DNA of 64,000 nucleotides from Auricularia sp. M13 (GCA_037042915.1 CM073202.1:2480001-2544000); one strand, 5' to 3'; shown: positions 37,791-50,205, counted from the first letter of the stretch. Program-made: numbers and translations. Notes: generated from the sequence alone by a model not told the origin.

Positions 37791-38020
37791 GTTGTATGTA
37801 TGTGGTCGAGGAGTGTGGACTCGACGTTCGGCTCAGTATAAATTGCTGTACTCATGCGCTTCATGATGTTTTCTGCAGCGTATGCTGAGCTCGTTGAGCC
37901 CGGAGAGGACCAGTACATGTAGTGCTTGCGGGCAGGACCGGAGATTGGGCGCAGGCTGATGGATGCCAGGACGGAGCAATCCGACGCTCAGGCTCTTCAC
38001 GTTCATCTTCTGCTTTGCAC

Positions 38021-40255
38021 ATGGCGCTCAACCACGAAGGCCCGTCGAAGTCGACTTATGATACCTCGTCGTTGAGCGCGAAGAAAAACACCGTCCTGAT
38101 ATCGCATGGCCGGCCGCCATGGTCGGTCTCAGGCTCGCATCGAGGCCGCGCCAACGCCTAACGGCTGTGCAGGTATGGCATCGACGGGCGCCCACTGTCG
38201 GACGCGTTCGTCATTGGCATTGGCGGCGGGTCGTCTTCTGGAAAGGTGCACATGCTATCGCCGTCGCGTGAGCCGGCCTTGACGCGCGAAGACCTATGTC
38301 GCACGAGCCATCCTCGAGGCCATGGGCAGCATCCCGTCGGTCGTTATCGTCTCCCAGGTACGCATACACTCTTCCCGCTTTCTCTGCGCATTCTGAGGGT
38401 CGGCTGCAGGACAGCTTCTACAAGCCACACGGCCCAGAGGAGCTCAAGCTCGCGTTTGAGAATAAATACGACTTTGACCACCCGGACTCGCTCGACCTCG
38501 CGCTCTTCGCCAAGGCATATACCCAGCACACCCGTATCTTCGCCCGCTGAGCCATCGCGCAGTGTCTGGGAGACCTCAAGGCGTGTCGGCAGACCAACAT
38601 CCCCGTCTATTCCTTCGTCGAGCACCAGCGGCTGGACGAGACAAAATACATATATGGCGCGGCTATCATCATAGGTTTGCTGCCTCTTCACATGCGCGCC
38701 ATGCAGCCGCTGATTCTCGCGTGCAGCCGAGGGGATTATGGCGCTACAGGACCCTGCCCTGCGCGCCGTGTACGACCTGAAGGTGCGCTATTTCCGCCAT
38801 TCCCGCCGTCACGTGAGGAAGGTGCGACTGCTACCGCCCAGATCTTTGTGCAATGCGACTCGGACCTCATGCTCGCCCGGAGATTGCGGCGCGACGTCAA
38901 GGAGCGCGGACGCACTGTCGATGGCATCCTGGACCAGTATGTGTGCACGGCGTGCATTCAGATGCCTGGGATCTCTCACACTCCACCAGGTATCTCCGTT
39001 TCGTCAAACCTGCATACGATAACTTCGTGTTGCCCAGCTCGAAATACGCGGACATCGTGCGTGCGAAGCGAGTGCATACAACCTTCGCGCTTTGCTCACA
39101 TGTTCACGCAGATCGTGCCGGGCGCAGACAACCATGTTGCAATTGACCTCATCGCGACGCATGTGAAGCGCAAGCTCGCGGAACGCAGTGCGCATTTCCG
39201 CGACCGGCTCGCCAAGCCAGAGGTCTTCCTGCCCAAGATCGAATGCGCGGATGAGTCCGTGGAGGAGTCGATTAAACGACTCAACCTCTGCGTGCTGGAT
39301 GACACGCCCCAAACCCAGGTAAAAGTCACTCTTGCCGAGTCATTACACGTACTAATGGGCTATCGAAGGGCATATTTACGATATTACGAGACAAAACGAC
39401 ATCCAAGGAGGATTTCATCTTTTATGCAGATCGGCTCACTTCGTTGCTGGTCGAGCGCGGCTCCGCAGAGTTGCCCTTCAAGCCGGTGACCATCACGACA
39501 CCAGTCGAGATTGCTGTGGAAGGCAAAGTGCTTGCAGCCCACGTTCGTCTTTCCGTGCCTTCTGCCCGTCTCACCCGATAACGAGACTTGCAGAGCGTAT
39601 GCGGAGTCTCCCTCGTTCGTTCGTACGTTCTCTCTCTCCACATCCGCAGAGCTCATTCTGATGCACACGCCACACAGAGGTACGGTGTTGGAACGCGGTC
39701 TGCGTAGAGTCTGGCAAGACGCACCGCTGGGCACGCTTCTGATTCAGTCAGACCCGTCATCTGGCGAGCCGCTGCTGGTGCACACGATGCTCCCCGCATG
39801 CCTCCGCACTCGCTGCGAGGCCGAAAAATCGTGGGTGTTCTTGCTGGATGCGCAGGTAAGCTCACACCTTAACCCTCCTCCACCCTCCCCGTCCAACGTC
39901 CGCCGACCTTTGCGCTTTTGTAGATCGGCACGGCCGCAGCGGCCATCATGGCGATCCGCGTGCTGCTGGACCACGGCGTGCCGGAGAGCCACATCATCTT
40001 CCTCACCTTCATCGTCGCGCGCAAGGGCGGCATCCGCGTCCTGCGGCATGCGTTCCCGCAGGTGCATATCGTGTGCGGCGCGGTGGACGAGGGCCTGCGA
40101 GAGGGCCGCCTGCCGCCGTCCGAGGGCGAGAAGAAGGGGCGCAAGATATGGATGATCGAGCCCGGCATGGGGTCTATCGGTTCGTCTCCGCACACCTGCG
40201 TGTGGTTTGAGAATCGGTGCTCAGCGCTTTCGCAGGTGATCGATATTATTTGTGA
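38021..40255 (+). CDS. URK1: uridine kinase with C-terminal UPRT-like domain
   Basis: Pyrimidine salvage enzyme: phosphorylates uridine and cytidine to UMP and CMP. Fourteen exons: 38021..38121, 38173..38245, 38292..38357, 38410..38514, 38563..38674, 38727..38782, 38842..38936, 38990..39056, 39112..39318, 39369..39542, 39594..39622, 39678..39855, 39924..40179, 40236..40255; 512 aa, close to yeast Urk1 (501). The kinase part has the P-loop GIGGGSSSGKT, QDSFYKPHGPEE, FDHPDSLDL, RRLRRDVKERGR and DQYLRFVKPAY. From about residue 300 a UPRT-like domain follows: CGVSLVRSG, LERGLRRV, GTLLIQSD, WVFLLDAQIGTAAAAIMAI and PGMGSIGDRYYL at the end. The intron 38515-38562 begins AAG|GCATAT, a GC-AG intron, required to join FAK to CLGDLK. 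Intact. Confidence 0.93.
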
Positions 40256-40633
40256 TTTGAGACTTGTGATTTCAGTGGGTCACAGATCAGGGAGATATGG
40301 CCAATTATTTCTATGCGAGTGGTGCTGGCTTCGGCTGGATTGTGGCTTGGGCGCCCGGACAATTTTGCTTTTCGAACATTTCTGTGCTTTGCCTTTCTCC
40401 CTAGAATCTCTCCGCCAGTGCCCTTCAATCCTAATTTTACTAAGGGTGCATACTGTTCACATCGCTGAGCCGATCCCGAATCAGTATGCGTTGCGGACGT
40501 GGTGTGCGCGGTGATAAAGATTTCGAACCCCTTCCCTTGACGGGCGAATCCTTCGCGGACTTGAGGTCGTCAATCCCGTTAAGGACTCGGAGGTGGTGGC
40601 GGCGATAGTAATGACATGTATATCCTGTGGCTA
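40256..40633. other. intergenic between convergent genes
   Basis: Facing 3' UTRs of the uridine kinase and GTPase copy C. Nothing else seen. Confidence 0.5.
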
Positions 40634-43600
40634 CTATTTGCCCTTGTATCTGGTAATTTCCTGCGAGATTTGGTGCAATGTGTGGTGGATCGCGTTTGCC
40701 TGCTGTTCCTGCGACCCAATCTTCGCCATCTGGCCCTCCCAGAGCGGTGAAACCTGGGACTCGACCTTCAAGGTATCTCAGAATGACTGACACAAATTTC
40801 AGCGCTCATACTCTCACCATGCCAGCGATTTGTTCCAGTTTCACGGAATGCTCCTGCAGCGATGTTGATAGGCTGGTTTGCAACGCCCTTGAAGTTGAAC
40901 CTAGGGTGGATGTGAATAGTTGGTTGGAGCATTTTGTCAGGCCGTCGCGCATGTGCTCCTTCGGAGTCGGTAAGCAAATTGAGTGCTGCCCAAGAAGCAT
41001 TGCTTGCCATGGCTTTGGCCTTAGCGCCTCGGCCAGTCACACTCATGGCTTGACCGTACAGAGGCTGCAGTTGGTCCGCGATTTTGCGAGACATGATGCG
41101 CGATATATCTTGTTGATTCTTTTGGATCGAACGACGGCGCTGAAATAGCAGGTCAGAGAATCCAAGTTCGTTGCTCTGCGGAGGACAGCTACCTCTTGAA
41201 TTGCGTCCCGCATGTGCGTCTTCGGAACCTGATCAGCCCTCATGAATAAAATGATATAAAATTCTACTGACTTGCGCAATTTGAATTGCTCTATCTTTGC
41301 ACTCCATCACACGTGGCTTCAAGCAGTCTGGGGCCCCGTCTCGCAAATATACCAGAGCCGATGACAAGACTTGCTCGATCAATGCTGCGTCTGCTTGGAG
41401 ACTCTGCGTGTTGAGGATGCGAGCCCAGCTGCGAGAACATCAGAGGGGCAAGACAAATGTTGACACATGGCCTCACGACGCGGCAATACGACGTTGAAAC
41501 AGCTCGCCAGCGGCCGAGTTCCAGTCGTTCTGCTTCCAAACACCATTGCGACGAAATACTGAAAGCTGGTTTTCAATCCGACATATCAGCCAGTGAAGAA
41601 GTAAGCACGTACTAGCTTTGAGGGTTTGCCAGTAAGGGATTCTGCATCCGAGGCTATGTATATGGTCTGCTACTTCTCTGCCAGCCTGTTGACAGGGTGT
41701 AAGGGCTCGATCTGACTGGCGAGTGCGAAAAAAATGCATACGACTTTGGCTGCCTCCTGCATCTGTGGAATAAGAACACTGTTTAAGTCCCGTATCATCT
41801 TGTCTCTGGTATTCTCGCATATCCTCCGAAGTTGCTATGCAAGGAATGCCTCACGTTCATGATATGCCACGAGTAGTCAAAACAAGACACCTTACCGAGG
41901 AGATCCACTCTGTCATAGTGGTCAACCGAAGCATCCCCTACGCATTGTTGAGAAATAGGGTACATCTGACGCCTCGGTCTGGACGTACGTTCACGTTCAC
42001 CGAGACACTGTTCCAGCGCGCTTGGAGAATTCCTCGTTCTAGTGGTGATTGCAAAGCCGAACGAGGAAACTGCAACTTGATGTCTTCAACTACGTGGGAA
42101 AGCTTCGCCGCCTGATTATCTCTCGTTTGCCGAATTCTGCGACTGCCGCGCTCTCGACAATATCGGGTGAGGTCAGGTATAGCTGTATCTTCAAGAGACT
42201 GGAATGTCGATGCTTTCCCGTCGGTGTGCGACTTCCCTGTTATCGATCATCAGCGCCAAAGCTCGATAGGCCTGTAGCATATCGGGTACCAATTAGCTTT
42301 AGGTAGTCCTGCGCGGACACCGCGAACACATTGATATCACCTATAAACTGTCAGCTTGCGTATTCCTCGTGCGTACATAAATTTGTCTGTGTCACAGACC
42401 TCGGACTTGCTGCGAGTTGACGTCCCCTGACACTTCACTGCACAGGTCATCTAAACCATTCTTGAAATCTCGTCTGATCTCGTTCCGCGACCACTGTTGG
42501 ACGGCGTCAGCGTTGTATGCGCTGCAGCGCACCCGCTATGTCGGCAGCTATCCTACCTCAGCACGCTTTCGTGCACAGAAAACCTTCCGTTTCCGCTCTT
42601 GCTCCGACTTGGAGCCCTCAAGCCGAGCGCGTTCCGCTTGCATGCCCGAGATACGAAGGTCAAGCTGCATTATTGCCTAGAGTGCAATGAATGATCAGAC
42701 ATATAGTACTGGGGATAATTGATGCGCGGTTCAATCACCTCCGCTGTAGTCCCTGAGAGGTAGTTCATACGCCCTGACATCGCTCGTGCGACAAGCACTG
42801 ATGGGCGTAGTTTAGTCGGCAAGAAAAAGGGAGATAAGAGTGTACCTTCCTGTTTTCTCATGTTCTAGAGCGGCGACCTCACGATTCAGTGTGGTGATCT
42901 TGTTTGTGATATCACGACGCTCTATCTCCATAGGTCCCCACTCGTCGTCCCACTCAAGTTCCAATTGGGAGATGATTTCCTTGCACGAAATGTCGTCGTT
43001 ACAGGTTGCAATGAACGTCACGCCTTCGGTTGTGTACCTGAGGAATTATTTAACGCTGCACCCCTCATTGGCTTCCCGGACATACTTTTGATCTATGCGT
43101 TGCAGGGTGGGTCTCAGAGTCGGAAAAGGATACTGAGATAAATGATCGTACCCACTGCAAGGGAGAACAAACTCAATAACACCCATGATCAATATCAGAA
43201 CACATACTCAGAAGTTGCGCCCTGAACGCCCGTCCGAGGAGCTCTGAGATTTATAGATGACAATCGAAATATCGACGATTCGCCTCTAGAAAATGTCCAC
43301 CATACCTCGCGCAACATGATCGGTTGCAGCCCGCTTGATAGGTGCCATAATGAAGGCGTGATCGCACTTTTGGAGATATTGTTCGTAAATGGAAGCTCGA
43401 GCTTGGTTCGAGTCGAGAACGCCAGGAAGATCCACAAGGGTCAACCCATCCTTCAGCACCGGGGCGTTGCACCGCACGACCACGCGGGCAATCAGCGGCC
43501 AGAGCTCGACGTCCTTCCGATGGGTCCTCGTGAAACGTCTGAGCTCGCCTTCAAATGCAACGGACGACGAAGAGAACGCCATAGAGCTCCCAAGTTTTTT

Positions 43601-44578
43601 CGCGATGTAGGGGTCGCCATCGATGATGGCTTCCGCTGGTCGCTGCAGGTTATTCTCCGCCGTGAGGTTGGGATACACTACGCGTACCTGGGAAGAAAAT
43701 TATATGGCTGGAGAGTCCGGAGCCGAATGTGAAGGCGACGAACCCTTTCCCATGCTTCCTGCCCATCTTCAACTAGGCGAGACGTTACGCCCTGGACGTC
43801 TTTGAGTGCCGAAAACAAACACGTGATCTCCTTGAGCCAACTCGCTCGCGAAATGAACTCAATTCGAGAATATACGAGCTCGTGAGGGTGGTAGGAAACC
43901 TCAATCGGCATAGATGTGCAAGCTGTACACCGTGAGAGGGTTACCAAAGGAGCAACGCAAATCTTACCTTCCATTCCCGAGGTCGGCACGATGTGGTCTG
44001 GGAAGGATAGACTTTAGCCTGGAACATGCTGGCTGCCGTTTCACACACCGCCCAGCAGGGCATTAAGGAGCCACGATTTACCTGCCCCAGAAGCTGGAGA
44101 TATGCATGAGCCAGGACACGCAAAAGAGCGCCAGGCGGGAGCTCACCGCCGAGGACAGCGATCACGAAATCTTGCTTCTGCGCCGCGTTCTCCTTTATTC
44201 TGACCATAGTGGCGTGAATTATTGTATCCCATGCCACGCGGACATGGACACACGACTTCAGGCTCTGACGCCAGCCGGCCATTTTGGGAGCCAGGGCTGC
44301 GTTGGCGCGCAGGGCGGCCGTGGCGGCATCCTTGAGGGACGAAATGATCCTGCCGACCTCGGTCCCGTCATCGTCGAGCTCGTCGGCTGCCTGCAGTGTT
44401 CCACAGGATCAGTATCCGTAAGACGAAAAAATAGAAAACAAAAAAAAAAAACCTTTATGGGTTTGACCACTAGCAGTGACGCGCCGCCATGTGCATCGTG
44501 TTGGCCGTTGGGGACGGCGTATTCGTCGTCGGGCTCCAGTTTGACTGGGACCCTCCGAGTCGGCGGCACGTTCGCCAT
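40634..44578 (-). CDS. SLIP-GC-like dynamin-type GTPase (copy C)
   Basis: Large GTPase of the family that includes vertebrate nuclear GTPase SLIP-GC. Well-supported exons: 44453..44578, 44254..44390, 44147..44199, 44049..44093, 43968..43997, 43744..43922, 43306..43687, 43208..43243, 43152..43154 (3 nt), 43086..43092 (7 nt), 42846..43037, 42557..42676, 42400..42493, 42290..42340, 42001..42236, 41896..41937; a last exon ends at the stop 40634. P-loop GASGAGKSWLLNALLG, switch VPTSGM, G3 VDLPGVLDSN and MAPIKRAATD are clear. The G4 position reads TCNDD where TKxD is expected. The C-terminal part is helical (VFAVSAQDYLKLIG, WKQNDWN). Exon lengths 53, 45, 30, 179 and 36 are identical to copy B. The junctions around 42.7-42.85 and 41.4-41.8 kb are unresolved and could hide lesions. 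An intron at 40959-41007 would be GC-AG. Nuclear location is inferred from the family. Confidence 0.78.
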
Positions 44579-45734
44579 GGCGAGAAAAACGAGCAACGGG
44601 TGGAGTGGGGCAAATCAAGGCAAACAAAACAAAAAACATTTCGTGGGAGCCCAAGTCGTTTCTCGCGGCTGCCGCGAGCGACCGTTTGCTGGGAGGGACC
44701 GCCCGACGATGCTCATTGGCTCTAGTATCCAAACTTGACTCATGACGACTTGGCAGCGATAGATCGAGCACCGAGTAGCTTTCTTTCAAGTCATTGCCAA
44801 CTGTAGATGTACTGTAGAATTGTGATAGCTGGCGGGCGGGGACAGTGAAGATGGTGGTGCGACAACTTTGCACCACAGTGGACCGGGACCCATCCGGTGA
44901 CCAGCACGAGTTCTAAACATGGCGCGCAAGCCCAGGCACGAGAAAGACGCAGGAGTACAACGCATGCATTTCGGTAGGACATCGCGGTGGTGGGAGGATG
45001 AAGAACAACGGTGCGCATCTGCATCCGAACCGATCATCTCACCGCATACACCGACCAGTAAGCACATCGTCCTCACAGTAATTAGGACCAATAGAGACTC
45101 AAGTGATTCGTTCGCGAGCGCAGCATATAACAACACCAAAGAGATAGATCAGATTTGCAGCACGATTTTGAGAGTCGGTAGTAAAAAAGCAGGGTCTATA
45201 TACGAGCACAATTGGGGGGAGGGTGGGTGGATGCGGGCGGGGTGGCGCAACGCTTGCAACAGCGTGAACGGCAGAGGGAGGGATGCGCGAAGTGGATGGT
45301 GGTTACTACATACAGCGCGCACCGCGCGCAGTCGGGCGCCGTCGATGCAACCGGACAGTGGGTGGAGGTGGTGGTGGTGGACAGGATGGGAGGGAAGCAG
45401 AGGGGGGCAGTGGGTAGTTGTGTACACGACGAAATCAAGGATGAGATGATGGATAGAGCAGCATACTCTCGCGCAAGAGAGGTCGAGAGAGGGGGTGTAC
45501 ATAGGCATAGGCAGGGCAGGCAGGCAAGTGCAAATGGGGAAGGGCGGAGAGAGATGGGTAGAGCGCTGACAGCAACAGCAAGCAATCGACAGCAAAGCGA
45601 CAGGGGGGGGGAGGGATAGATCGATATCGAAGGGCAATGGAGGGGGGTGGGTGGCTCCGCATTATAGGTACGGGGAGTCCGCGCCGTCGCCCAGGTCGTA
45701 TATGCAGCGTGGGGGGGATCGTGCGATCATGCGA
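44579..45734. other. intergenic, purine-rich 3' part
   Basis: From about 45200 to 45660 the plus strand is strongly G/A-rich with runs such as GTGGTGGTGG and GGGGGGGGAG. This lies in the probable 3' UTR of the cyclin gene (minus strand), where it would be C/T-rich in the transcript. No gene recognised. Confidence 0.5.
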
Positions 45735-47493
45735 TCATTGCGCGCCCTCGCGGACGGCCCAGTCGCGCGCGAACAGGCTGGCCTTGAGGAAGCGCTTGTT
45801 GGCGTACTTCTTGTACACGTACTGCGTCTCGAACGCCGGCTCGGCGAGCTTCTCGACGATGTAGCGGTGGCCCTGCTCGAGCTGCTCGGCAGTGAAGCCC
45901 GAGTAGTACACGAACGAGTCGTTCCAGTCGCCGCCGAGCATGCGGCGCGAGCAGTACATCCCCACCGCCGCGACGAGCGACGGCTTCGCGCGCAGGAAGC
46001 GGTGGTCGAGCAGCGTGACCTCCATGATGAACTTGGACAGCGTGCGCGTCTGGATGTCGTAGTCGTCCGCCTTGGAGATCTTGCGCACCCAGCTGTAGGG
46101 CGAGCAGTAGGGCGAGATGCGGAATTCGAGCGTCTGCAGGATGATGCGCTCGCCCTTGAGGATCTCCTCGCGCGAGTAGCCCTTGTCGGTCATATACACG
46201 AATTCCTCAACGCTACAAATGCTCGTCAGCCCGAGCATGGCGAGACTGGGTGCAGGGAGACTGACCTCGGCGCGAGAACTTCTTCATACTTAGCAGCTAT
46301 GAACATGGCAGTGACACCCACAAGCTGGAGCTTGATGAGCGAGACCACGCGCTTGGTGAGGAAGCGGTCGACGATGTTGACCGCGATCCAGAGCGTCTCG
46401 GGCAGCATGTGGTAGCGCATATGGACCTGGAGAAGCCAGTCGACCAGGGTCTGCCTCATATCCCACGTAATCTCGGATTGGCCCTGGATGTAGTCCGGGT
46501 TGGGCATCGTCTCGAGCTGCAGCCGATGAGTGAGCATGGCGACAGGGTAGGGAAGAACTAGTGCACCTCGATCTCTTCCATGTACTTGAAAATATCGTCG
46601 GCATACTCGGAGACCATCGCGGGGTCCTCCGTGTCGACCTGGTCGTCGAAGCCCTCGCGGACGTTGGCGATGTAGGCGTCATACTCGGCCTGGGTGGTCG
46701 GGTCGACCTCGGGCCACATGCTGGGCGCGAGCTCGTCTGCCTCGTCCTCGTTCTCCTCGTCCTCGTCGAGCAGGCGCTCGACGCCGATCATGGCGCGTTC
46801 CTCCTCGCCATCGAAGTCCGAGTCGGTGGCCGGGATGTCGTCAAGCTCCATGTCGATGTCTGCGCGCGCGGCGTCATGCTGGTCGAGGCGCACGTCGGGC
46901 GACGAGGTCTCCGGGGGCGCGAGGGGTGCGGGCGGCGGGGCGACATGGGCCTTGCGTTCTGCCTGGAGCGACGAGCGCGCGGGCTGGCGGGTTGCAGCGG
47001 GCTGCTGGGCGGCGACGGGCGCGGAGAAGCGCTGGGCGGGGCCGACGGGGACGCGCTGGGGGCCTGTGGCGACGGCGAGCGAGCCCGAGCGGCCGCGCTT
47101 GAGCGTGTTTTCGGCGGGCTTGGAGGACTTGTTCGCGTCCTGGGCGGGGATCACGCGTGAGCAGAAGGTTCCGTGACAGCGGAGTATGGTGTGTGACAGC
47201 GTGAAGACGTACCCGGCGTGCGTTCGAGGTGATGTCGCCCAGCGCGGTCCTGCTCGCCGCGGCTGCTGCGGCCGACGTCGAGGCCTTGCCGGCAAGCGGG
47301 ACGCGCTGGGGGCCGGAGGGCGCTGCGCTGGCGGTGGCGGAGGACTTGGCGGTCACGCGGCCAGCATTCTCGTCGGCGGCGACCTTGACGCGTTGGGGGC
47401 CGCGTTTGGCGGGCACGTTCTGCGCGGGTTGGAGATGTCAGTGCCTGGATGGCATTTTCAAGGCTGCAGCAGACGCACCCTAGCAAAGGCCAT
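45735..47493 (-). CDS. B-type cyclin
   Basis: Mitotic cyclin that activates Cdk1 and is destroyed by the anaphase-promoting complex. Exons in gene order: 47479..47493 (15 nt), 47213..47419, 46567..47139, 46266..46516, 45735..46212; 507 aa. The N-terminus reads MAFAR-NVPAKRGPQRV and contains ADENAGR and a destruction-box-like RTALGDITSNA. A long acidic disordered region precedes the cyclin box (YADDIFKYMEEIE, MPNPDYIQGQSEITWDMRQ). The first cyclin fold has LVDWLLQVHMRYHMLPETLW and FIAAKYEEVLAPS; the second has YILQ-type helices ending EPAFETQYVYKKYANKRF. The start is set by the 15-nt first coding exon; without it the reading frame of exon 2 has no ATG. Divergent from OLA1 across an 809-bp promoter region. 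Confidence 0.93.
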
Positions 47494-48302
47494 GGTACAG
47501 ACAGACAGACACGGTTACAGGGCGAGGACAGGGCAGGGCGCAAGAGGAAGACAGGAGGGCACCGCCGAGGAAAAGGGGCGCGCCGCGTGTCGCGACGGAG
47601 GACGGGGCGGGCGAGGGGGGGAAGGCGAAGAGCAAAGACTCTCATCAGCGGAGATTTTGTACTCAACCAGCCGCTTGCTTCCGCCCGCCGTGCTCCGCAT
47701 ATGCTCCAGTCACGTGACCGTAGTCAGCGCCCTCCACCACGCCCACCACTCTCGCCAATCTTTTCCCATCCCAACACACACCTCAATCGGACCACAGTCC
47801 AGCCAATACACGTGTTTCCTCTGTGTACGCCCTGCCGTTCTCGGTAATCCAGGAGCGGTCGCGTCAACAACCGTACACCCATCTCCCCGTCCAAGGCCCA
47901 GGATTGCGTCTCCCCAGCACCAAAAACGTATGAATCTGGTCAAGGCTATTACGGGTAATGAGAAGCTGGTCGAGCGTTCCTGGCTGCCCGTGGTTCGCGT
48001 TTCGGCAGAAGCTCCTCAGGAGGTCGTCGCCATCCTCAGCAGTCACACGCACCACCGTGCAAGCGCTTGCCACGGTTTCCCCTGACTGCCAGGAATTCTT
48101 CGCCACAAAAGACAAAACTCTCGCGGACGCATTCAATCCGAAGCCGCAGACTCCGGCGTCTCCGGCGGAGCACGCGGTATCGATGCGCCCCCTCTCCAAG
48201 TCCGTCTGCTTTCTGCAGCAGCGCATCGATCCCTTCCTCGCGCCCCTCGCCCGCCGCATCTCGCTCTCCGCGCCCGTCGCCGCCGGACAAGTCAAGCGCA
48301 GG
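47494..48302. promoter_or_regulatory. divergent cyclin B / OLA1 promoter region
   Basis: This 809-bp stretch contains two CCAAT boxes on the plus strand (47755-47759 and 47803-47807) and two E-box palindromes CACGTG (47711-47716 within GTCACGTGAC, and 47809-47814). CCAAT boxes bind the HAP/NF-Y complex and CACGTG binds bHLH factors in fungi. Their grouping within about 100 bp suggests a shared regulatory module, but no function is shown here. The part nearest OLA1 is an open frame; see the OLA1 entry. Confidence 0.45.
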
Positions 48303-50205
48303 ATGCCGCCCAAGAAAGCCGTCCCCGAGAAAAAAGTTATCCTCGGCCGGCCCTCGAACAACCTCAAGGTCGGCGTCGTCGGTGCGCGCGCACAGAGAAT
48401 ATCCTACTGGAATGTATGCACTTGCTAACTCCGCGAACCCAATCGCAGGCCTCCCCAACGTCGGCAAGAGCTCGTTCTTCAACGTCCTCTCCAAAACAGG
48501 CGCGTCCTCCCTCGCGTAGATTATGCGCGCACGAACTGACTATCCCGCAAGATCTGGGCAAGGCCGCCAACTTCCCGTGCGCCCGCCCACCTGCTGCGCT
48601 GTATGCGCCCTCGCTGACCTTCCCACGCTCAGATATGCTACATTAGAGGTACGCTGCTCGCTGCTGCTTCACATGCCTTCGACATCGCTGACCCGTCGCG
48701 CCTGCAGCCGGAAGTACGCCACAGCTACTCGCAGCCCGCTACGTGTTGACGCCGCGCTCCTAGGTCGCGCGCGTGCTCGTCCCGGACCCGCGCTTCGACT
48801 GGCTCGTGCAGACCTACAAGCCCAAGTCCGAAGTGCCCGCCCATCTCACCATCACCGACATCGCAGGCCTGACCGCCGTACGCCCGCCAACCCACACGCG
48901 TGTTCGCCTGGCTTATTAACTTATACAGGGCGCGTCGACAGGCGCCGGGCTGGGCAACGCCTTCCTGTCGCACGTGCGCGCGGTGGACGGCATCTTCCAG
49001 GTCGTGCGCGCCTTCGACGACGCCGAGGTGACGCACGTCGAGGGCGACGTCGACCCCGTCCGCGACCTCGACATCATCGCCAACGAGCTGCGCCTCAAGG
49101 ACATCGAGTGGATGGAGAAGGAGCTCGAGGCCCTCAACAAGCGCGGCCGCTCGCTCGGCAACTCCTCGCTCGCCGACAAGGCCCGCAAGGAGGAGATCGC
49201 GACCAAGGAGCGCATCTTGAAGCTTCTCAAGGAGGAGAAACGCGATGTGCGCAAGGGCGATTGGAATGCTAAGGAGGTCTGTGGTCCGTGATGCCTGGAT
49301 GAGTGCTCATGCCGTGGCCGTGGATGTTCAGATCGAGATCGTCAACGAGCTCAACCTGCTCACCGCCAAGCCCGTCACGTATCTCGTCAACCTGAGCGAA
49401 AAGGACTACATCCGCAAAAAGAACAAATGGTGCGTTCAACACGCTTCACCGTCTCTCGCATCGCAGACTAAGGCTGCTTCCCAGGCTGCCAAAGATCAAG
49501 GCGTGGGTGGACGAGCACACGCCGGGCGACCTGATCATCCCCTTCTCTGTCGCGTTCGAGGAGCGGCTCTCGCAGATGGCGTCGGACGAGGAGCGCGCGG
49601 AGGAGGAGAAGAGGGTCGGCGCCACCAGCGCCCTCGGCAAGATCACGCACGCGGGCTACGCGTCTCTCGACGTGCGTCCTCCCGTCCCCATCCCCCATCC
49701 CCCATCCTATTCCTACCTTTCCCCCTCCCCCCTCCCCCATCCCATTCCACCATTCCCCCTCCCCCATCCCATTTCCTCCTCCTCTTCCCGTCGCTCGCTC
49801 ACGCCAGCTAACACCCACCCCCCACTTCTAGTTAATCCGCTACTTCACCTGCGGCCCGGGCGAGGTGCGCGCGTGGACGATACGGCGCGGGACGAAGGCG
49901 CCGCAAGCCGCCGGCGTCATCCACTCCGACTTCGAGAACAAGTTCGTGTGCGGCGAGATCATGTCGTACGACGACCTCAGGGAGCACGGCTCCGAGGCGG
50001 CCGTCAAGGCGGTCAGTCTGCCGTGTCCCTCTTCCGTCCCTTACTTCCTTCCTGAGTGTGTTGCCGCAGGCGGGAAAGCTGCGCCAGCAGGGCAAGCCGT
50101 ACGAAAGTGCGTGTTCTTCTTCTCTGCTCGGTTATACGCTTTGCGCTGACGGGGACGCAACTAGTGGTCGACGGCGACATCGCGTATTGGAAGTCGGGCG
50201 CATAG
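48303..50205 (+). CDS. OLA1: Obg-like ATPase OLA1
   Basis: YchF/OLA1-type P-loop NTPase that hydrolyses ATP and associates with translation and stress responses in the cytosol. Exons 48303..48381, 48449..48499, 48552..48576, 48633..48648, 48708..48713 (6 nt), 48764..48877, 48929..49276, 49332..49429, 49485..49671, 49832..50011, 50070..50106, 50165..50205; 393 aa, close to human (396). G1 is [14 protein letters not shown]3 DIAGLTAGAS, and the ATP-specifying NLSEKDY replaces NKxD. The C-terminal TGS domain has [19 protein letters not shown] and [11 protein letters not shown]. The intron 48500-48551 starts ACAG|GCGCGT (GC-AG), and a 6-nt exon (PE) is needed to read [14 protein letters not shown]. 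The frame is open upstream and has an ATG at 48183 that would add 40 Arg-rich residues. Intron 9 (160 nt) is full of CCCCAT units. Confidence 0.95.

Noticed and set aside
45190-45660. Overlapping long ORFs on both strands in purine-rich sequence
   Set aside because: They arise from low-complexity G/A-rich sequence lacking stop codons, not from coding.
47958-48182. Further upstream in-frame extension of OLA1
   Set aside because: Beyond the ATG at 48183 the frame loses targeting-peptide character and probably lies in the promoter.
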